From: Haematococcus lacustris
Lineage: Eukaryota; Chlorophyta; Chlorophyceae; Chlamydomonadales; Haematococcaceae
Length of the DNA: 64,000 nt
Direction of reading: 5' to 3'
NCBI GenBank assembly: GCA_030144725.1
Contig: JASKMD010000029.1
Location: forward strand, 5,627,538 to 5,691,537
Shown: positions 11,284 to 21,995 of the stretch, one piece after another
Numbering within the stretch: position 1 is the first letter of the stretch
How the letters are laid out: the number at the start of each line of letters is the position of its first letter
Notes under the pieces: generated by a model
The model's database searches: none
The model's input: the letters and a program-made list of their open reading frames with translations, nothing else
Told to the model about the DNA's origin: nothing
Made by a program: the position numbers and the translations under genes

Positions 11284-11989
11284 GAGAGAAGCAGCAAGGA
11301 GGCTGCAACCCTAGGCAAATGCATGATCGCTTTGCCCCGTGCCGTTGTTGTGTGCTACCTCAGGTGTTACCTGGGCTGCCATGATGTGCGCATGCTGTGT
11401 AGCTAAGCGGCTTGAGTGTTCTGGCAGGCTGCTGGGCTGGGTAGCTCTGCTGCCATGTTGTGTATGATGTTCTCTGCAAGGAATGCAGGAATGTAGGCTG
11501 TAGCTAATGGTATCTGTGGCTGAAGCCAGCAGGGTGAAATGAAGCTAGAGCTGTGCTGGGTGTCGTCGCTGTGGCTGATGCCAACAGGGTGTAATGGGAC
11601 TGCCTGCGGTGCAACGATGCGAGGTCTCGCCTGATGCGGGATGTGCAACGATGCGACTGTGCTGCAGGTGCGGTGCGAGGACAACTTACTGCGTGTTTTC
11701 CTCATAGAAGCGGAGAAAGGCTACCGAGCTCTCCGCTGTGGGGCTCCGCTGTGGGGCTCCGCTGTGGGGCTCCGGCTACAAGTGCGTCGACCGAATCTAA
11801 CATGAGCGATGTCGACAGTCGACAGAACTGTGGGTTGGAGAAGCGGCGAGGGGTGGCGAATGGGTCAGATGAGAGTGCATGCCAGACGTCGAGATATGAC
11901 TACTGGGCTGGCCCCCATGCCACTTTGCCCTGCTTGTCGTTTCTGTCAAATTGAGACGATGCCTGGTAGGTTGAACTCAGACTTATATA

Positions 11990-12307
11990 CACTCCTACAA
12001 ATTAGTCCCTGCGTTCTTCCCTGCGCTTTTGTCAACCTTGTCCAAATGGGCTGAAACTTGGCCAGTTGGTAGCTTGTGATGTAAGGATTCCATCCCTGCA
12101 CTCGTCCCTGCGCCCCCCCCTCCATCCCTGCATCCGTCCCTGCGTGAACGCCACGGGCCGCCCAGCCTCCGCCTTTAATTTTTTTGACCTGATTTCTTTT
12201 GGGATGGAATCCTTACATCACAAGCTACCAACTGGCCAAGTTTCAGCCCATTTGGACAAGGTTGACAAAAGCGCAGGGAAAAACGCAGGGACTAATTTGT
12301 AGGAGTG
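11990..12307. mobile_element. foldback MITE nested in the LTR element
   Basis: 318 bp with 107-bp terminal inverted repeats (11990-12096 and 12201-12307) that differ at one base, and TA on both outer sides (11988-11989, 12308-12309). Ends read CACTCCTACAAATTAG. TA duplication suggests a Tc1/mariner-type transposase in trans. It has no coding capacity. Confidence 0.85.
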
Positions 12308-12629
12308 TAGCTGTGTGTTGTGGCTCTCTGCAGGCTGGTGCACTGCAGGGTACTGTCATCTGCTTGAGCAAGGTGATGTAGGCTAGGTATGTAGGTATGT
12401 GCTGCCATTGTAAGGTGTCTCTACTTAGGGCAGGAGTGCAGCTATGTGTTCTCTGCTTGAGCAGGCTGGTTGTGTTGATAGAGATGAGGCTATGTATAGG
12501 GCAGGTTGTGTAGGGGCGCTGCAAGGAGCAGATTGGAAGGTTGTGCAAGAAGTGTATGGTTGTGCATGCTGATTGTGCTGGTCTTGCAGTTATGGTCGTG
12601 CTCTGTGCTTCAGTCATGGGGGTCTCCAT

Positions 12630-13376
12630 CTATCCACGCCTAGCTGCCTTGGCTGCCTGGCGTCTCTGAGCTGCCTGGCTGTTTGTGTTCACAGCCTGAG
12701 CTGGTGGTGGGACTGTGACTGGGTGTGGGTATGGTATGGGTTGTGGGTATGCAAATGGAATAGTGGCCCTACCAACGGCTATGTTGTTGATGATCTGCTG
12801 CAAACCAGCCACTTGACTACGTAGCTCGTGGCTAGTTGCGTGATGGTAGTCCGCTGCAGCCGAAACTTCGCGCACAGCTGGCACGGGTTGGAACTGGATG
12901 TCTGGACTGGGCGGTGGTGGGGTTGCGGCTGGGCAGGAGGCGGTACGGTCACTGGTACGGTCGTCACCACAGTCGATGTTGCACTGAAGTCAGGTACTGG
13001 GATGGGCGTGTGCTTCCTGGTAGTCGCGCGCGCTGCAAAAAGCAGGTAGGCACCGTTTGCACGGGTAAAACGCTGCTTTCGCAGGTGAGCACTGCTTGCG
13101 CAGGTGAAACACTGTTCGCACAGGTAAAGGCACTGCTTTCGCAGGTTCAAACACTGCACGCAGTCACTTGTACTGCTATCTAGCGCAGGTGGGCGTGGCG
13201 ATGAAAGCCACTGGGTGCACTAACCTGCAGTCGGAGCTGGTGGGTTCGCAGCTGAAACTGCAGGTGCTTCGGGGGTCGGAGCTCCGTCCTTGATCCCGAG
13301 TAACTCCAAGACGTCGAAGTCGTCTGGGTGCTCGTTGTGCACTGCAAAGGCCGATGATCGAAAACGTGGAAACCAA
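12630..13376 (-). pseudogene. gag-like remnant of the LTR element
   Basis: Just inside the 5' LTR, minus-strand frames encode proline/threonine-rich stretches and a heptad-like segment (SHELRSQVAGLQQIINNI), spread over several frames. Position fits gag, but I recognise no capsid or zinc-knuckle motif. Short direct repeats containing CGCAGGT run through 13075-13150. Confidence 0.35.
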
Positions 13377-13377
13377 A

Positions 13378-13756
13378 TGTTAGAGTATAGCCGGGACAGC
13401 AGGATACATGGCTGACTATACGAGATTCTGCGGTTAGTAGCTGACGGAACAGCTGAGCAACTGCAATACTAGTGGCCTGCGTACTCTTGAGAGAAGACGC
13501 TTGACCGGACGGGTGATTCCAGGAGACGACTTGCAGACGGAACTGCACGGAGGTGACTGGTGCTTTGTTCTGGGAAGCTCCAAGTACTTACAATAAGCAA
13601 TGCTAGACATTAAATCAGCAAAGATCAACTAACAACTGACAGAAGATACTTTAGTTAAAATCCCGCATGCAACACAAGATCTATCATGCAGGGCTGGAAA
13701 GACCTGCAGGCGCATTCAAAGATCATGCAAACTAGGTTCAAAGCAGCACTGTAACA
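13378..13756 (-). repeat. 5' LTR (right)
   Basis: 379-bp partner of the left LTR, followed by the second CTACA (13757-13761). The left-arm sequence resumes at once with a TCTGTGCG motif. Confidence 0.92.
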
Positions 13757-13843
13757 CTACATCTGTGCGCACACGTGGACATGGCCGCTGAACGACGTGG
13801 GGGACGTGCCTTTGGCGGTGCTTGGCAAACTGAGGGTGCCCAT

Positions 13844-14736
13844 TAGGGCACGACTGTTAACGTTAACATCCTGATGTCTGGGCCTGTTAACGTGGGTTAA
13901 CAAATTGTTAACGTAACGTTAACGCCTTGAGCCTAACACCCTGACGACCCGGAGTGCGATGGGGGTTTGGCAGAGGTTTCCCGGTATATAACATACACGA
14001 ATAGGCAGCAATACGCTCCCGACATCTAAGCCCAGCCAGGCAATGGGCTTCATTGAGAACATTGGTGTTGATGTGGGCTTTGCCTCTGAGCCGCTAAGCA
14101 AGCCGCTGAGTAAGCCGCGCAGCCATTGTGGTCCTTTTGTTGCAGCGACTTCCTACACGGCTCGTTGCGCCTAGCATCGACTAATGTGCCTCCTGGAGCC
14201 TGCGCCATAGAGAGCTGTAGCCCCCCGGTAGAGCGCCATAGAGAGCTGTGGTCCCGCTATGCTTAGCTAGTCCCGCTAGTGCGGAGAGTGCTTGACTAGT
14301 TAGCCTGAATAGCCCCGCAGCCTGACTTGCACGACTTGCACGACTGACTTGCACGGTGCACTTTGTGCATTTGCGCTTGCGATGCTTGACGCCATCATCC
14401 TTGCCACCACCCCAACTACCGGGACAATAGCGTCCTTGTTCGTCGCCATGTAAAGAATTGCCCCCAAAGCTACAGCCAACCCCCAAAGCTACAGCCGACC
14501 AGCCATGGCCTGCTCCAAGCAGAGTTACATCATAGTGAAACACCGGCCGAGCACTGTAGCTCTGCGTATAGCTTCGCTTTGCGGAAAGGCTGCGTGTTCG
14601 AAGATTGGGGTCGCGGTTGCTTCGCCTTCCATCGCGACTGCGGAGCGCGACCTGGCGGTCGTGTTAACAATTTGTTAACTTTCCTCCCTTGGTTAACCCA
14701 TGTTAGCTTTGGGTTAACAAACCGGGTCATGCTCTA
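13844..14736. mobile_element. hAT-like non-autonomous DNA transposon
   Basis: 893-bp insert flanked by an 8-bp duplication GTGCCCAT (13836-13843 and 14737-14744), present once in the left arm (7344-7351). Terminal inverted repeats are TAGGGCACGAC and TAGAGCATGAC (9 of 11 match), fitting the hAT start pattern. Many subterminal GTTAAC words lie at both ends. No transposase is recognisable. Confidence 0.82.
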
Positions 14737-14760
14737 GTGCCCATGCGCGTGACGGTCGAA

Positions 14761-15195
14761 GGAGAATCGATGATCTTACCGAGTGGAGGTACATTGCACA
14801 CGGTCTCAGGGTTGCCTAGGAACGGGTGGCCAGAGGTGCCCATCCGAGAGTGTACCGGGAGTTGCAGGTAGAGCCGGAGGTCGCACACTGCATCAACAAC
14901 AGATTGATCTCTGGGTATTGATCTCTGATGGGTGGAGCCTGACTGCTGCCGCCGAGTGCTGGTGGACAGGCTGCTTGTCATGGTTAGGGTGCATCAGTGG
15001 TGCCTGACTGCTTCTGTTAAGATGACTGTGATGATTGTGTTCTTACGATGAACCAGCTGGGTTACAAAGGCTCTGGTGGGGCAGCAGTGCAGCAAAGCTA
15101 CCAAGCCCTCAAGCTATCGTTCTTGTGCTACCTTACGTCGCGGACCGCGAACTTGACGCCAGGGTGTCGAGTGGGCAGCCCATCAATCCGCGGAG
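14761..15195. other. spacer, no gene recognised
   Basis: Moderate GC, no long supported reading frame and no clear repeat. It lies between the inverted-repeat end and a decayed Fanzor-like segment and could include more of that remnant. Confidence 0.4.
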
Positions 15196-15540
15196 TTGCT
15201 AGTGTGTTGCGTCGCTAAACACCGGCAACAACAGCCGGTACGACGTGTCGGGCAAGCGGGGGCTGGCGCTGACCGCAGTGGTCCGCAACTCGTCAACCAG
15301 CACCACCTTGTAGAGCCCAACTCTCGTCACGGCCACCGATTGCCGGCCATGGCCACAGGGCGTCCAGGTGCCTGCTGAACCATCGCAAACTGTGCGACGC
15401 TGGCCCGCGCGACGCTGGCATGTTTGGGCTGACATGGCGTGGAGGCAAGCGCACCAATGCAGGATCTTCCCGATGCAGGTTCCACTCTGCTACGGGTCCA
15501 GCCTGCAAGGCGCATTGTAGTCTTGGTGGCCATCAAGCCC
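15196..15540 (-). pseudogene. decayed Fanzor-like fragment
   Basis: Minus-strand frames contain APGRPVAMAGN and, shifted, YKVVLVDELRTTAVSA. They align in order with TGRPLALAYGAA and GRVVLVHEFRTSRVSSA of the RuvC-II exon of the Fanzor gene at 22521-25217, including the Glu-x-Arg-Thr core. The intervening glycine-rich stretch is deleted and stops interrupt the reading. No RuvC-I or RuvC-III motif was found nearby. A short, diverged match, so chance similarity cannot be excluded. Confidence 0.45.
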
Positions 15541-15781
15541 CTAGCTTGTTCTAGACAGCTGTGGACAACACGTATTGGGGGAAGTTAGGTGCATTGACGT
15601 TGCAAAGATGCCTAGAGCCATACATGCATGCTTACATCCATTCAAACATCTCCAGCTGTTGCGAGAAGTGCCAATCACATTGCGGTATAGACAAAGGTCG
15701 TATTCCAGATTATGTCACTATGCAATAAAGCACCAATGCCCATGTCGCAAGGCCAAGTAGCAGCCAAACGCGACTGTCACG
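15541..15781 (+). other. upstream region of cpSRP54
   Basis: No coding signal. Likely promoter and 5' UTR of the chloroplast SRP54 gene, with no recognisable core motif. Confidence 0.4.
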
Positions 15782-18185
15782 ATGATGATGCACACAAGGC
15801 GAGGGCTGTGTTTTAGGGAGCAAAGACAATGCCCGAACCGTTGTGCGACGAGGCGACCATTCACTGCAGTGCGACCGACACTGCTACCCAGCAGGGTAAA
15901 CACAGTATCCTCATCAGTACTGCGCCAGGCAGCGGTCCACGTCTCGCTTCCACGTGCTGCGCAGGGCCGAGCTGGCGCGGTGCAGACACGCGCAGCAATG
16001 TTCGACTCACTCAGCCGCAGCATGGAGCGAGCCCGCAAACTCATGACAGGGACTGACAAGCTGACCGCAGAGAACATCAAGGAGCCTCTGAAAGAGATAA
16101 GGAGGGCCCTGCTGGAGGCAGATGTCAGCCTGCCAGTGGTGCGGCGTTTCGTCAAGAAAGTGGAGGAGCGGGCACTGGGCACAGAGGTAAGGGACCAGGC
16201 AGTGCAGCTCAACCTGCCCCACAAGCGTGACTCACAAGGCTGCTGGGACTCAGCGGTGCAGGCCATCGCCGTCATAGGCATGCAGCCCTAGCAGGCCTGG
16301 CAATGCAAGGCGGCCATGCAGGCTGGGGCGGCAGCAGACGCACTCAGCTCCAATAGCACCAGCCCTGCCACTTGCCAGCTGCAGAGCCCTGCATGTCGGG
16401 AGCGCCCTGGGTGTCACCCCACCCCAGCACAGCCCTGCACAGCGGCAGCGCCCTGGCTGTAGTCCAGCTCTGCCAGCAGCTGTTCAACAGCCAGGCTCCC
16501 CCACTGCAGCTGGCAGGCCTTGCTCTGACGTGTGCCACCTGGGCCTCAGCCTTAGCCTGTGCCGCACTCAAGGAGGAGTGAGTGTGGCTGAGTGAGAGCC
16601 CTCCAGCCGTAGTGGGACTGGTGCTCCTGGGCTGCTGCTGCACTGCACGCCTCCAGCAGCCCACCATGGGTGGACGCTGATGGCAGGGGCTGGACAGGCA
16701 CAGCTGGCTGATGTGGATGGGTGCAAGGTGGCAGGGGTGGCGGAATACCCAGCAGGTCCCTGCTGCTGCTGCCGCCCGTGATGGTGAGGGGTGCCTGCCT
16801 GCTGGCGGTGGTAACGGTGGTGGTGACGGTGGTGACGGTGGTGACGGTGATGGTGACAGTGGTGACGGTGGTGACGGTGGTGGTGGTGGCATTGCAGGTG
16901 ATCTCTGGCGTGAACCCAGACGTCCAGTTTGTCAAGGTGGTGAATGATGCCCTGGTGGAGCTGATGGGCAGCCGGGGCAGCAAGGACCTGGAGCCAGGCT
17001 TCCCGCAGGTCATCCTCATGGCCGGCCTGCAGGTGGGCTGCGCCAGGGCAGGGGCGGAGCGGGCCCTCACTGCGCGGTGCCAGCTGGGGTGCCAGTGGCG
17101 GATGGGCGGCAGGGGGAGCAGGCCAGCAGCAGGGGAGCAGGGGCAGGGGCCACAGGGGCTGGGGACTCAGGGGCAGGGCCACATGCGCAGGGGCCTCAGG
17201 GGCAGGGGCCTCAGGGGCGCTTCATATGCAAGGTCTGGCATGTATCATCATCATCATTACACGGCAGTCACCTGTTGGCATTGCTGCAGCGCTCAGGCTG
17301 AGTCCTTTTGACGCTGCAGTCTCAGGTCCTGCAGGCTCTCATGACGCTGTGCGTGTGAGTTCGTGTGACTCTGTTGGTGTTGCTGGGGTCCTGGTGAGGA
17401 TGGCCAGTGCCTCGGCCGGTCGCAGCGGCACCCAGGCTATCCATGCCCATGTGTATCCCTGTGTGTCCATGTCCCTGTGTGTCCATGCCCATGTCAGAGT
17501 GTGGGTCCTGGTGCAAGGTCCAGGGCGTTGGCCGGCCACCCTGCAGGGCGTTGGCGGGGAGGAGGAGCCAGGGGCAGGCGCCAGGGTCCGGGGCCAGGGG
17601 TCGGGGCTAGGGGCTTTAGAGAAGCAAGGGCCAGTGTAGCGGCAGGGGGAGCAGGCCAGCAGGAGGTGGTGGGGCAAGGGTTGGGGAGGTGGCTGGGCCA
17701 GGGGGCCGGGGCCAGGGGCTACACAGAGCCAAGGGCCTGTGAGGCCACTGTGTGCCTTGGCCTATTGCCTTGCAGGGTGTGGGCAAGACCACGGCCTGCG
17801 GCAAGCTGGCCCTGTACCTCCTGAAGCAGAAGAAGAGTGTGCTCATGGTGGCCACTGACGTGTACCGGCCAGCTGCCATTGAGCAGCTGCAGAAGCTGGG
17901 CCAGGTGCGCTGCTGCGGCTGACCTGCGGTGCTCTGAGGTGCACAGGGTCCACCTGCTGCCAGGCCTGAGCTGCTCAAGGCTGCGCTGCTGCTGACCTGC
18001 GGTGCTTCGAGGTGCACAGCCTTGAGCTGCTGCCGGGCCTGAGCTGGCTAGGTCTTGAGAGCCACTGGCAGCAACAGGGCAGAGGAAGGCTCAGCTGCAG
18101 TGCCGGAGGTAGGGGGGCCAGCGGCGGCAGTGGCAGCAGCGGGGGCCCTGCGGGCTGACAATGGGCGACAGAGCAGCAAGGTGAC

Positions 18186-18219
<34 letters not shown>

Positions 18220-21200
18220 GTGTGGAGGGGGCAGCAGGGAAACTGCAGAGGCCAAACGTGGCCCAGCCAGGCCTGGTGCAAGGCTGCCTGTCCTGGATGT
18301 CCCTGGATGTCCCTGGTGGAGGCCCTGCCCTCCCACCCCTGATGTGCGGCTCATGAAGGCTGAGCTGGTGTTGCAGCCGCCCAGCCATCCCCTTCGCCAC
18401 CTCTAGGCTAGCCCCCCTGCAGCCCCCCCTTCCCTACCTGCCTGCCTGCCCACCCTGACCTGCAGTCCCCACTGTGCCTCCCCTCCCTCCCTCCCCCCTC
18501 CTGCCTGCCTGCCTGGCCCCCTGACCCGCAGTCCATCAAGGTCCCGGTGTTTGAGATGGGCACTGACAGCAAGCCAGTGGACATTGCCCGGGCTGGGCTG
18601 ACAGAGGCACGCCGCCTGAAAGTGGACGCTGTGATTGTCGACACGGCGGGGCGCCTGCAGGTGCGGTGGCCACAGCCTGCTGGGGGGGGTGGGGCAGGGG
18701 CAGGGGCAGGGGCAGGAGGAGCGGCAGGGGCAGGGGCAGGGGCAGGGGCAGGGGCAGGGGCAGGGGCCAGCCTGCACAGCGCCTGGGGAGTGTGACACAG
18801 ATAGTGTGTGGGGCGTGGCCTGCCCACCTAGCTGCTGCTGTGCTGTCCTCTGGCACACTGATGATGAGCGACCTTGTGGGGCAGGGCCTGCCCGCCTGGC
18901 CCTGCACACCGCCCTGCTGCCTGGGCGCACCTGACCTGGATACAGATTGACGAGGACATGATGGCTGAGCTGCGGGACATCAAGGCCGCGGTGAAGCCAA
19001 CTGACACGCTGCTGGTGGTGGATGCCATGACTGGCCAGGAGGCCGCAAACCTTGTCAAGGCATTCAACGACGAGGTGAGACCGGCCAGGCGAGGGTGAGG
19101 GGCCCACCCCCTGCCAGGCTGTCATATCCTATCCTAACATCCCTGCTGCTGCACGTGACCTCCTTTGCACACCCTTGCCGTCTTCCTCCTCCTGCCCCAC
19201 CTCCTCTACTCGAGGGGCTTGTCCTGTGCTGGGCAGCCTCCCTGGGTGACCTCCCTGCTGACCCCCCTTGGCCCATTACCCAGCATTGCCTCCCCCCCCC
19301 GCACCATGGCTGGGCCATGGCGCCCTCACAAAGTCTCATTCACGCATGGGCTCTTCTCCCCATATCCTCTATACTGCATGCTCTAGGCAATCCGGGCCTC
19401 TCGTCCTCCCTCCTCTCCCCTGCCCTGCCCCCAGCCCCCCCCCTGCCTGTCCCATCCCTGACTGCCTGGGTGCCTGTGACTGCTCAGGTGGACATCAGCG
19501 GGGCGGTGCTCACAAAGATGGACGGCGACTCACGGGGCGGGGCAGCGCTCAGTGTGCGCGAGGTGGGTGGCAGGGCGCAGAAGGCCCAGGGCGTCACAGG
19601 GTGTCAGCAGCCAGGAGGGCGGGGCGGCTCGCAGCTGCCTGCTCCCATCCTGGGTGTCTCCCTGGTCACCTAGTCAACCTTTTACCCCGCCGCCCCCTTC
19701 ACTCCCTCAGACCTACACCTTCGCCTGGTTACCACTCACACCTACCCTCACCTAACCCTTATCCGCCCTTCACCTAGTCACCCCTTCACCCCCTTCTTCA
19801 CCCCCTCAAACCTCACACCTTGACATTTTCACGCTTGCTGTTTTGATTCTCATCACAGCTGAAGGATAACAGCTTAGCTCTCTCCCATTCTGCTCCCTGC
19901 AGCTGTGCTTTAAGAATGCAGCTCGATTCATCACCCCACATCCTCACCAGCACAGCACAGCCTGTGGCCTGCACCTAACCCTGGTCATCCCTACCCCACC
20001 TGCCCCCTGCCCCACCTGCCCCCTGCCCCACCTGCCCCCTACCCCACCTGCCCCCTGCCTTGCCTCCCCCCTGCCCTGCCTCCCCCCTGCCCTGCCTGCC
20101 CCCTGCCCTGCCCACCTGCCTGCCACCAAGCTGGCCTGCCCCTGGCCCCCTGGCGCCCTGGGCTCAGGTGTCCAGCAAGCCCATCAAGTTCGTGGGTGTG
20201 GGGGAGGTGCTGGAGGCGCTGGAGCCCTTCTACCCGGAGCGCATGGCCAGCCGCATCTTGGGCATGGGAGACATGCTGACCCTGTACGAGAAGGCCTCCA
20301 CAGCCATCCAGGTCAGGGGGGGAAGGTGAGGGGAGGGGGGTCAGGGGTCAGGGGGTGGGGGCCAGGCAGGGCAGGGGGCAGGCAGGGAGTGGGGTGCAGG
20401 TAGTAGGGGACAGGGGACAGGGTTTAACATGAAGGTGGAGAAGGGCGTGGCCATGATCAGGGGGAGGGGTCCACAGGACCTACCGCACAACATATTGCCA
20501 TAGCTAGGACCTGGTGTGTGGGGGGGGCTGCATGCAACAGCATTGAGGTGGACTGATCAGTGCTGCCGCTGCTGCTGCTGCTGCTGTGTTGGGTTGGATA
20601 GGCTGACGAAGCTGCTGCCTTGGCTCAGCGCCTGAAAGAGAGCAAGTTCGACTTCAACGACTTCTTGAAGCAATACGAGACGATGAACAACATGGGCGGC
20701 ATGAAGTTGATGAAGATGATGCCAGGGTTCAACAAGGTGCGTATGTGTGCAACAGGGGGCCTGACACAGGTGAAAAGGACATGTGCAACATGTGCAACAG
20801 AGCAGCCCGGGCCTGCTTTATGCCGCACTAGACTGCAGTCGGCAAGCTTCAAGATTGGACATGCTGCTTTTTCTTTGCTCTGTTGGCGCAGATTTCTGAA
20901 AAGCAGTTGTATGAGGTCGAAAAGCAGTTTGCTATCTACAAGAAAATGATCGACGTCATGGACGAGGACGAGAAGGCAGATCCGCGGCTCCTGGCGGCAT
21001 CACCTAGCAAGAGGCGTCGCGTAGCGCAGGCCAGCGGTCGCAGCGAAGCCGAGGTGTCGGAGCTGCTTGGAAAGTTCACACAGATGCAAGCGCAAGCAAT
21101 CAACATGGGCCGCATGATGCAGCTGGGGTCTCCTGAAGGTGAGGAGTGAGGTCACACTGGCTGTATCCGGCCTGGCAGAGCTGGTCAGAGCCGCACGGGG

Positions 21201-21995
21201 CCAGGGCCAGTGAGGGGGCAAAGCAAGTAGCAGGACATCACCATGACCAACATGGCAACATGCGCAGGCTAGGAGCCTGCCAAGCATGGTACGAAGATAG
21301 TGAAGGGGAGAGTGGATACATGTGATAGGGGAAAGGCAGGAGGGTGCTGCTAGAGGGTGGGCCTGAAGGTGAATGTGAAAACGACAGTGAAAAGCAGGTC
21401 GTGGGCCAACACACGTAGGGCAGGCAGGTAGGGGAGCTAGGTTGCTGAGCAGTAAGCCAGGCGGGGTTGAGGACGCTGATTGTGACGTGGCTGCACAGGA
21501 GCCAATAACGAGAAGGTGATGAGGGAGCTGGTGGAGTCTGCATCCCGCCAGGTGCGGCAGCAGCCCTCGAGCGTCGCACTGTGCACATGAGCTGTCATGC
21601 TCTGCTTGCAATAGGTATTGTGGTGTATGCACGCCCTGGTTGAGTCGGACTGAATGGCATGGCCTGCTTCAGGTGAACGGTGGTGCATGTGCAGCAGGCA
21701 GGTCAGGGCAGGGGTGGACCTGTGGGCTGTCTGACAGGCGCAGGGTGGGCTGTGGGGTGTCAGGGTCAGGGTCAGGGCTCTAGGGCCTAGGCCTGGGCCT
21801 CCGCGTCAGGGGTTCAGGGATGCGTTGCCCAGTCCGGGTGTTGCTTAAGCCACTCTTTGGACGCTGCCTGCTGCCTGCTGCCTGGTGGGCTGCGTGGCGC
21901 AGGTGTCGCCTGGCAAAGTGCGGCGGAAGCGCGAGAAGCCCGAGAGAGTGGCTGCGGCCCCAAAGACCAAAGGCTTCGGCGTCCCCACCAGATGA
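15782..21995 (+). CDS. cpSRP54: chloroplast signal recognition particle 54 kDa GTPase (cpSRP54)
   Basis: GTPase that targets plastid-encoded and LHC proteins to the thylakoid membrane. Eleven exons joined in phase give about 557 residues: 15782-16186, 16898-17032, 17776-17904, 18532-18660, 18946-19074, 19488-19562, 20168-20311, 20602-20736, 20892-21138, 21499-21551 and 21903-21995. Residues 1-72 are an Arg/Ser/Ala-rich transit peptide. The N domain carries ALLEADV. The G domain shows the P-loop (GLQ/GVGKTT, split by an intron), VDTAGRL, TKMDGD and GVGE. The M domain is Met-rich ([16 protein letters not shown], then MGRMMQL). The last exon encodes a basic tail VRRKREK and ends KGFGVPTR, like the land-plant cpSRP54 tail. 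All splice phases fit and no frame break is seen. A stop read through 21138 (GEE) is the alternative end. Confidence 0.96.
16799..16892. repeat. (GGTGAC)n array in cpSRP54 intron 1
   Basis: Imperfect hexamer/trimer repeat of GGTGACGGT ending a few bases before the exon 2 acceptor. Confidence 0.85.

Larger units (their letters stand above)
10012..13756 (-). mobile_element. LTR retrotransposon, Ty3/gypsy-like, internally deleted
   Basis: Complete structural element of 3,745 bp with identical-length LTRs (379 bp), TGTTA...TAACA ends and a 5-bp target duplication CTACA. Read on the minus strand, the 5' LTR is 13378-13756. A possible primer-binding site (TGG at 13373-13375) follows directly. Integrase sequence lies near the 3' end, and a purine tract (10391-10404, GGAGTGGGGGAGAG on the minus strand) abuts the 3' LTR, so orientation is clear. 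No reverse transcriptase or RNase H is recognisable in the 2,987-bp interior, so the copy is non-autonomous. The interior also holds a nested MITE. Confidence 0.9.
8661..14760. repeat. right arm of large inverted repeat, split by four insertions
   Basis: Reverse complement of 7329-8642 in pieces: 8661-9816, 9945-10011, 13762-13843 and 14745-14760. Between the pieces lie a 116-bp insert, an LTR retrotransposon carrying a MITE, and a hAT-like element. Each of the three direct insertions is bounded by a duplication of sequence present once in the left arm. Confidence 0.88.

Noticed and set aside
14783..15007. Short frames as part of a Fanzor N-terminus
   Set aside because: No segment could be aligned to the copy at 24.1-25.2 kb.
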